In this document: in pieces, positions 59,401 through 64,000 of the stretch | How positions within the stretch are numbered: position 1 is the first letter of the stretch | How the letters are laid out: each line of letters opens with the position of its first letter | Assembly: GCA_008330645.1 (NCBI GenBank) | Contig: VLTN01000096.1 | Location: 1 to 64,000, forward strand | From: Cafeteria roenbergensis | Lineage: Eukaryota > Sar > Bigyra > Bicosoecida > Cafeteriaceae | DNA length: 64,000 nucleotides | Direction: 5' to 3' | Program-made: the position numbers and the translations under genes | Notes under the pieces: model-generated | Told to the model about the DNA's origin: nothing | Seen by the model: the letters and a program-made list of their open reading frames with translations, nothing else | The model's database searches: none

Positions 59401-62400
59401 CTGATGGTGTCGTCGGCGCAGTCCGTTCCGCCCAGATCGCTGCCAGCGTGGCCGCCCCTCAGGATCCGGAGTACGACTCCCTGCCGGAGCTGTCCGCACT
59501 GCTTCGCGTGGACGACGTCGACAAGCTGGAGTCCAGCGCCCCAGTGGTCCGCGCGGTGAGCGGCCAGGCTGCCACGCTCGTCGACGCCGCCTCCGGAGTG
59601 GTCACCGTGGTCGCCGCCGAGGGATCGTCCGTCGTCGTTGGCGTGCGGCTCGCAGCCCGCCCCATGATTGGAATGGAGGTGGTGCTCACTGCCTCCAACA
59701 CCGAGACCGACACCGTGTCCCACAGCCTTCCCGCCGCCGGCCTCGTGTTCGGCCGGGACAGCTGGCTGACCGAGCAGACCTTCACGGTCACCGTGGCCAA
59801 CGACGACGTGGCGCGGGACTACGTGGCGGCACTTGTGGTCACGGCAACTGCCCGCGGAGTTGGCTCCGGCGCCAACGTGGACGTGTCCGACCTGTGGACC
59901 ACCTCGCAGACCGCTGTCAACCTGGCTGTGGAGAACGACGACGACGCCGAGATTGTGATCAGCAGCCTCGCCGCCCCCGCCGTCAGCGTCCCCGTCGGCG
60001 GCTCTCTGGAACTCAGTATTTTGGCCGGCTCGAAGCCCACCGGTGACGTCACTGTGACGCTCGTCAAGGGCCCCGACACTGGCTGCGATGCCGTGTCGAT
60101 CAGCCCCGCCACCGTGACCTTCACCACCACCGACGGCCCCGCAGCTGCGGCCAAGGTCGTGACCGTCACCCCCAGCGGCACCACCGCTGCCACGTGCGGC
60201 ATCAACGCCCTTGTCACGGCCTCGGACGCTTCCGAGTTTGCCGTCGGGTCCGCCGCCCGGCTTGGCTCCACCGCTGGCCCGTCCACCTCGGCGACCGGCA
60301 TCACCGTCAGCGTGATCAGCGCCGGCCTCACGACGTCTGCTTCCACCATCCGCCTGACCGAGGGCGGCGCTGCCGGCTCCTACACGGTGGGCCTCGTCTC
60401 CTCAGACGTCGGCGGCTCGGTTGCGCTCACTGCCACCCCCAGCTCCGGCGTCGGCCTGGCCTCGCCCTACGCCAACCTGGTGCTGACCGGTGACGCCAGC
60501 TTCGCGCTCTCCTCCGCAGCCCTCACGCGCGCCGTGCAGTTTGCCGCCGCCAACGACGACCGCGCCTTCGCCCTGCGCGTGGTGACCGTCTCGCACGCCT
60601 TCACCCCGGAGGGCGCCGCGGCGTCCACCATGGAGGTCACCGTGCTCGCGGAGGACTTCGAGGACGCCCCCGGCGTGTTCGTGACTGCCGCTGACGGCGC
60701 ATCCAGCGTCGTGGTGGACGAGCTCGCGTCCGGGGCCACGGCCAGCCTCTCTGTGCGCCTCGGCTCCATGCCCGGCGCCGCTGTGACTGTGTCGCTCGTC
60801 GAGCTGGTGGGCGCCCAGGAGGCCACCGGGGCCGATGCCGCTCTCAGCTTCTCGCCGGCCAGCGTGGTCATCCAGCCGGCCGACTGGAACACCGCGGTGT
60901 CCGTGACCGTGTCCGGCGCTGGCAGCGACGCCGCGCTCGGGGACCGCGCCCGCACCATTGCCGTGCGCACCACCTCGACGGACGACTCGTACGCCCTCGA
61001 CGGCGTGGAGTCCACCACCCCGCGCGCTGCCACCACCCAGCTGGCGGACGGCTCCATCATCCGCAACGTTCGCTCCCTGCCGCGCATCGCCGCGAACGTG
61101 CGCGACACCGATGTCGCGGCCGTGCACTTTGCGGCCGCGGCGCCCGCCCCTACGCCCCTCAAGGAGAGCGCCGCTGCGTCCGCCAGCGCCCCTGGCCACT
61201 CGGCCGTGCTCGGCAGCGTGTCCCTCTCGGCCAAGCCCCGAGGCAACGTGGTGATCGACGTCACCGGCGACGCGTCCGTGACCGCCTCTCCCGCGAAGCT
61301 GACCTTCACGGCCGCCAACTGGAACATGCCCCAGGATGTGTCGGCCTTCGCCAAGGACGACAAGTTCGCCCAGGGCACGCACACCGGCCGCCTGTCCATG
61401 TCCGTCAACGCCCAGCAGACTGCGGACCGCGGCTTCCTTGCCTCGCTCACCCTGCCCAGCCCCAGCATCGCGGTCGAGGACGATGACATGCCGTCAGTCG
61501 CCCTCGTCAGCGCCACTGGAAGCGCCCAGCAGATCGCCGAGGGCGCCAGCGAGCCCGCCAGCTTCTCAGTGTCCACCGGTGCGGCCCCCTTCGTGACCGG
61601 CAGTGCCGGCTCCGGTGCCGGCTCCGTGACCCTGCAGCTCGAGGTCTCGTCTGGATACTGTGCTTCTGTTGACGACGGCGTGCTTGCCGGAAGCGAGGCT
61701 GATGCGCAGGCCGCGTTCCGCCTGGCTGCCGACTTCACCAGCGCCTGCTTTGACGTCACAGACTGCGTCTCTACAACTGGCGCAACGACCCAATGCGTCG
61801 CTGGCCTGCTGCCGCACCCGACCATCGCGGTGCGGTCGCGCGACGGCTTCTCGTCCGTCCCTGGCTCCACGATCACCTTCTCCGAGGCGGACGGCATGAC
61901 TGAAGTGCCGCGCGTCGTCACTGTCTCGGTTGCAGACGACTCCGTCGCCGTGGGTGGCGTCTTCGCGTTCAGCCTCCGCGCCGTGGTCGACGCGCTGCAG
62001 AGCAACGACGCCGGCTGCCAGGCCCTGGTCACCGGCTCGGATGCAGAGGCCGCCTTCTCCGCGACGGACAACAACGTGATCGGGCTTGTGTCGCGCATCG
62101 CCAATTCGGAAGCTGCGCCGGGCACGCCCATGATGCTGGCTGAGGCCGAGTTCGGCGAGTCGGACGCCGAAGGAGCCTTCTTCGTGGAGCTCAGCTCGCA
62201 GCCTCGCGCCGCGGTCTTGTGCTCGGTGGCTGCTCCCGCTGACCAGCTGACTGTCTTCCCCGATGTCCTGGCCTTCGACGAGCGCTCGTGGGAAGATGTC
62301 ATGCTCATCGAGGTGTCAGCCGTGGACGACGAGATCGCGGAGGCGCGCCCCCACGCTGCCAATGTCACCCTGGCTTGCGAGTCGGCCGACCCCGCGTACG

Positions 62401-62819
62401 ACGGGCTCACCGCCGCCTTGCGAGTGAGCATCATGGACGACGACGAGGCCGGCGTGCTCCTTGAGCGCGAGGAGCCCATTTCTGTCGGCACTGGATCTGC
62501 CGAGCAGTCCGTCTTCATCCGTGCCGTCGACCCGGCGTCCGACGTGTGGACCACGGAGGCGTGCATCGCCGTCTGCCAGAACAGCATCAACGCGTGCCCG
62601 CGGGACGTGTGCAACGTGTTCAGCTACCCCAAGGCCAGCGCACCCTTCCTCGTTGCCGTGGAGGGCGGCGCGACCGACGTGGTGGCCGTCTCGCTCACAT
62701 CCGAGCCCACTGCACCCGTGACCGTGCGCGTGCCGAGCGTGATGCAGGTCATCACCGGAACTGTGGTCGCGGACGCGTGCGTCGCTGGCCCCGCGGGCTC
62801 CGGCCAGAGCGGCGTGTCT
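53460..62819 (+). CDS. Giant mucin-like/Calx-beta surface protein, 5' part of gene interrupted by EMALE-2
   Basis: Exon 1 (53460-53537) encodes a 26-residue signal peptide ([20 protein letters not shown]). A 65-bp intron (53538-53602; GTGAGT...CTTGCAG) leads in phase 0 into exon 2. A ~150-residue Ala/Gln/Arg-rich region is followed by a Ser/Thr/Pro repeat domain (54.1-56.97 kb). From 57.0 kb there are about a dozen Calx-beta-type units, marked by strands such as [14 protein letters not shown] and acidic ends such as VYDDDSALP and [11 protein letters not shown]. Calx-beta folds bind Ca2+ or act as adhesive rods. The frame changes several times in the repeat domain and once near 58.1 kb; sequencing error in repeats is likely. 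At 62820 the coding sequence runs into a virophage. The part after it probably corresponds to 2320-11362. Confidence 0.75.
53538..53602 (+). other. Predicted 65-bp intron after the signal-peptide exon
   Basis: The donor GTGAGT follows GCCCAC, the acceptor is ACCTTGCAG, and the intron is phase 0. Removing it joins a clean signal peptide to the long frame. The unspliced alternative has no signal peptide, although the downstream Calx-beta protein should be extracellular. Confidence 0.6.
54097..56965 (+). repeat. Coding minisatellite, ~60-bp units (Ser/Thr/Pro mucin-like)
   Basis: Roughly 45-50 head-to-tail units of about 60 bp, some longer or shorter, centre on GAGCTCGAGCATCACCCCGT. They encode [20 protein letters not shown]-like repeats. 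Higher-order units with STATPTTTP and [13 protein letters not shown] alternate. Density of Ser/Thr predicts heavy O-glycosylation and an extended stalk. Frame slips inside are probably assembly or read errors. Confidence 0.92.
62815..62819. repeat. Target-site duplication TGTCT (left flank of EMALE-2 copy)
   Basis: TGTCT immediately precedes the C7 terminus at 62820. It equals the five bases after the G7 terminus at 2314. Confidence 0.7.
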
Positions 62820-63425
62820 CCCCCCCGAAGAATGGAAATGAATTTCCATTTCTTCAATAACCGCCGACGGCGGTTATATCCCCTTACGGACACACCTAGG
62901 GGCTTTTATCTAACGGGTCATCCATCAAACGGGTTATCCACCACAGCCTCCCCTTTTATGATTCCCCTTTATATATTGACCCATGACGACACCGAGGACA
63001 CCCCAAGACACCATAAATTTTAGGTGTCCCCACCCCATAAAATCATATATTGAAAAAATAAATTAATTTTGTGATGGTTTCCTTCTAAAAATCCCCGTCA
63101 AATTTTAAACCATCTAATATTTTATACCCCTATAGACAAAAGGACACTGGGGACACTAAAAAATATAATAAAATTTAATTTATATATAATATAGAAAAAG
63201 TTTTTAGGGGTGTCCTGTCCTGTCCGTCCTGTCCCCACCCTGGTCTCCATCATGTGAGAGTGCGAAGCGATAATAAAAATTAAAGCTTCAGTTTTAATTT
63301 ATCCTTTTTCAACACTGTACGGTTCTTAAAGTTATGGCTCCACAAATCTTACCACAATAATTACAAATTTTAATTAAATCTCTAGGACAAAATTAAAAAA
63401 TGGGTTAAAGAAAAAAAAACTATAG
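62820..63425 (+). repeat. EMALE-2 terminal inverted repeat (helicase end)
   Basis: C7GAAG is followed by the palindrome ATAACCGCC-GAC-GGCGGTTAT (62857-62877). A type-specific part with CCTAGGGGCTTTTATC and several GTGTCC/GGACAC stretches comes next. The inner ~120 bp (63300-63420) is shared with EMALE-1. No gene is seen. Confidence 0.92.
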
Positions 63426-63434
63426 TATTATATA

Positions 63435-64000
63435 ATGAACTTTAAAAATTTAATGTCTTTAAAAGATATGCTCACCATACACGAAGATGCCGCCGACTCT
63501 GATAGAATAGGTACCATCATCTCAAACGCTTTAAAAATGGAATTAATTATTGTAGAGGGTAAATTATACAAGCTCAACGAGACAAATGTTTATGATCCGC
63601 TCACTAAATCATCTGATGATACTTTAACAGGGGCTATTACTAAATATTTATCTCAAAGCTTTGGAAAATTAACAAATACGGAACTACAAACCTTAAAACT
63701 AAAGCTTATAGAAGGAAACCCAAATAAAACACCTGACCAATTATTAAAAGCCTTCAAAATGATTTTAAATAATACTTTTATAAAACGGAACATTTCAAGC
63801 ATAAGAAGCAACTTAACATATGATATAACATTTAACGATGACCCAGACGGAATCCATTTCCAAAACGGAAGATTTAATTTACTAAATAATACACTTGAAG
63901 AGCGAACTAAACCATGCTTTATTAATCAATATATAAAGAGGGATTTTATTAACCCAAAAGAAGAGACTATCAACTGGTTGAACTCCAAAATTGACCAACT
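63435..64000 (+). CDS. EMALE-2 primase-helicase (D5/SF3-like), N-terminal part
   Basis: An open frame from ATG 63435 to the window end (188 codons) starts MNFKNLMSLKDMLTIHED. The segment HFQNGRFNLLNNTLEERTKP is the typical D5_N run found just before the SF3 ATPase core of viral primase-helicases. It is not obviously similar to the EMALE-1 helicase N terminus, so the two virophage types seem to use different helicases. The upstream element is CTATAGTATTATATA, as at the EMALE-1 helicase. The ATPase motifs would lie beyond the window. Confidence 0.72.
   Translation, partial: MNFKNLMSLKDMLTIHEDAADSDRIGTIISNALKMELIIVEGKLYKLNETNVYDPLTKSSDDTLTGAITKYLSQSFGKLTNTELQTLKLKLIEGNPNKTPDQLLKAFKMILNNTFIKRNISSIRSNLTYDITFNDDPDGIHFQNGRFNLLNNTLEERTKPCFINQYIKRDFINPKEETINWLNSKIDQ

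Larger units (their letters stand above)
62820..64000 (+). mobile_element. EMALE-2 virophage, other terminal part (runs out of the window)
   Basis: AT-rich sequence starts C7GAAG inside the Calx-beta coding region. It consists of a terminal inverted repeat followed by a primase-helicase gene reading inward, which mirrors the helicase end of EMALE-1. The terminal repeat pairs with 1701-2314. The visible part has no obvious damage. The remainder lies beyond the window. Confidence 0.92.

Noticed and set aside
1-64000. tRNA, rRNA or riboswitch genes
   Set aside because: No cloverleaf-like or rRNA-like segment was recognised by eye on either strand. A dedicated search was not possible.

Overview
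The window looks like nuclear DNA of a unicellular flagellate close to Cafeteria (bicosoecid stramenopile). The reasons are a very GC-rich host sequence with short GT-AG introns, AT-rich mavirus-type endogenous virophages (EMALEs) inserted in it, and a GC-rich Ngaro-type tyrosine-recombinase retrotransposon inside one virophage. This combination is known from Cafeteria genomes. The species call is inference, since no rRNA or other marker gene is present.

Layout. 1-2314: one end of a first virophage (EMALE-2), with a decayed fibre-like S74 gene and a terminal inverted repeat. 2315-11362: 3' half of a giant host surface-protein gene (REJ and Calx-beta domains, Ser/Thr/Pro stalk, one C-terminal membrane helix). 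11363-14172: two weakly supported host genes. 14173-40500: a full-length virophage (EMALE-1) with inverted terminal repeats and a 5-bp target duplication (GGTGC). An apparently whole Ngaro element (14786-21174) sits at the inner edge of its left terminal repeat. 40501-53459: ordinary host genes, namely GPI mannosyltransferase 1 (PIG-M), an unknown secreted protein on the minus strand, a secreted CULT+MRH protein, a Ctr copper transporter and a P1B copper ATPase. 53460-62819: 5' half of a giant mucin-like/Calx-beta gene that starts with a signal-peptide exon. 62820-64000: the other end of an EMALE-2 type virophage, with the start of a primase-helicase gene.

How the parts fit. EMALE-1 carries the mavirus-like set: fibre-like S74 protein, major capsid, penton, maturation protease, packaging ATPase, nucleotidyltransferase-like protein, lipase-domain protein, N6-adenine methyltransferase, GIY-YIG nuclease, protein-primed DNA polymerase, DD35E integrase with chromodomain, and SF3 helicase. 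Nearly every gene has a TCTA box 11-16 nt before its ATG, the known mavirus/giant-virus late-promoter signal. A handful of its genes are broken, so it is described here as a recent but imperfect fossil.

The most striking observation is at the window edges. The host sequence ending at 62819 and the host sequence starting at 2315 share the same 5-bp duplication (TGTCT), meet the two opposite ends of one virophage type, and read on from each other within one Calx-beta unit. The two giant gene halves are therefore probably one gene (or two copies of it) split by EMALE-2. This points to a tandem duplication, a circularly joined assembly, or allelic copies on one contig. The first ~8 kb is rich in small frame changes even in the host gene, as expected of low-coverage long-read sequence at a contig edge.
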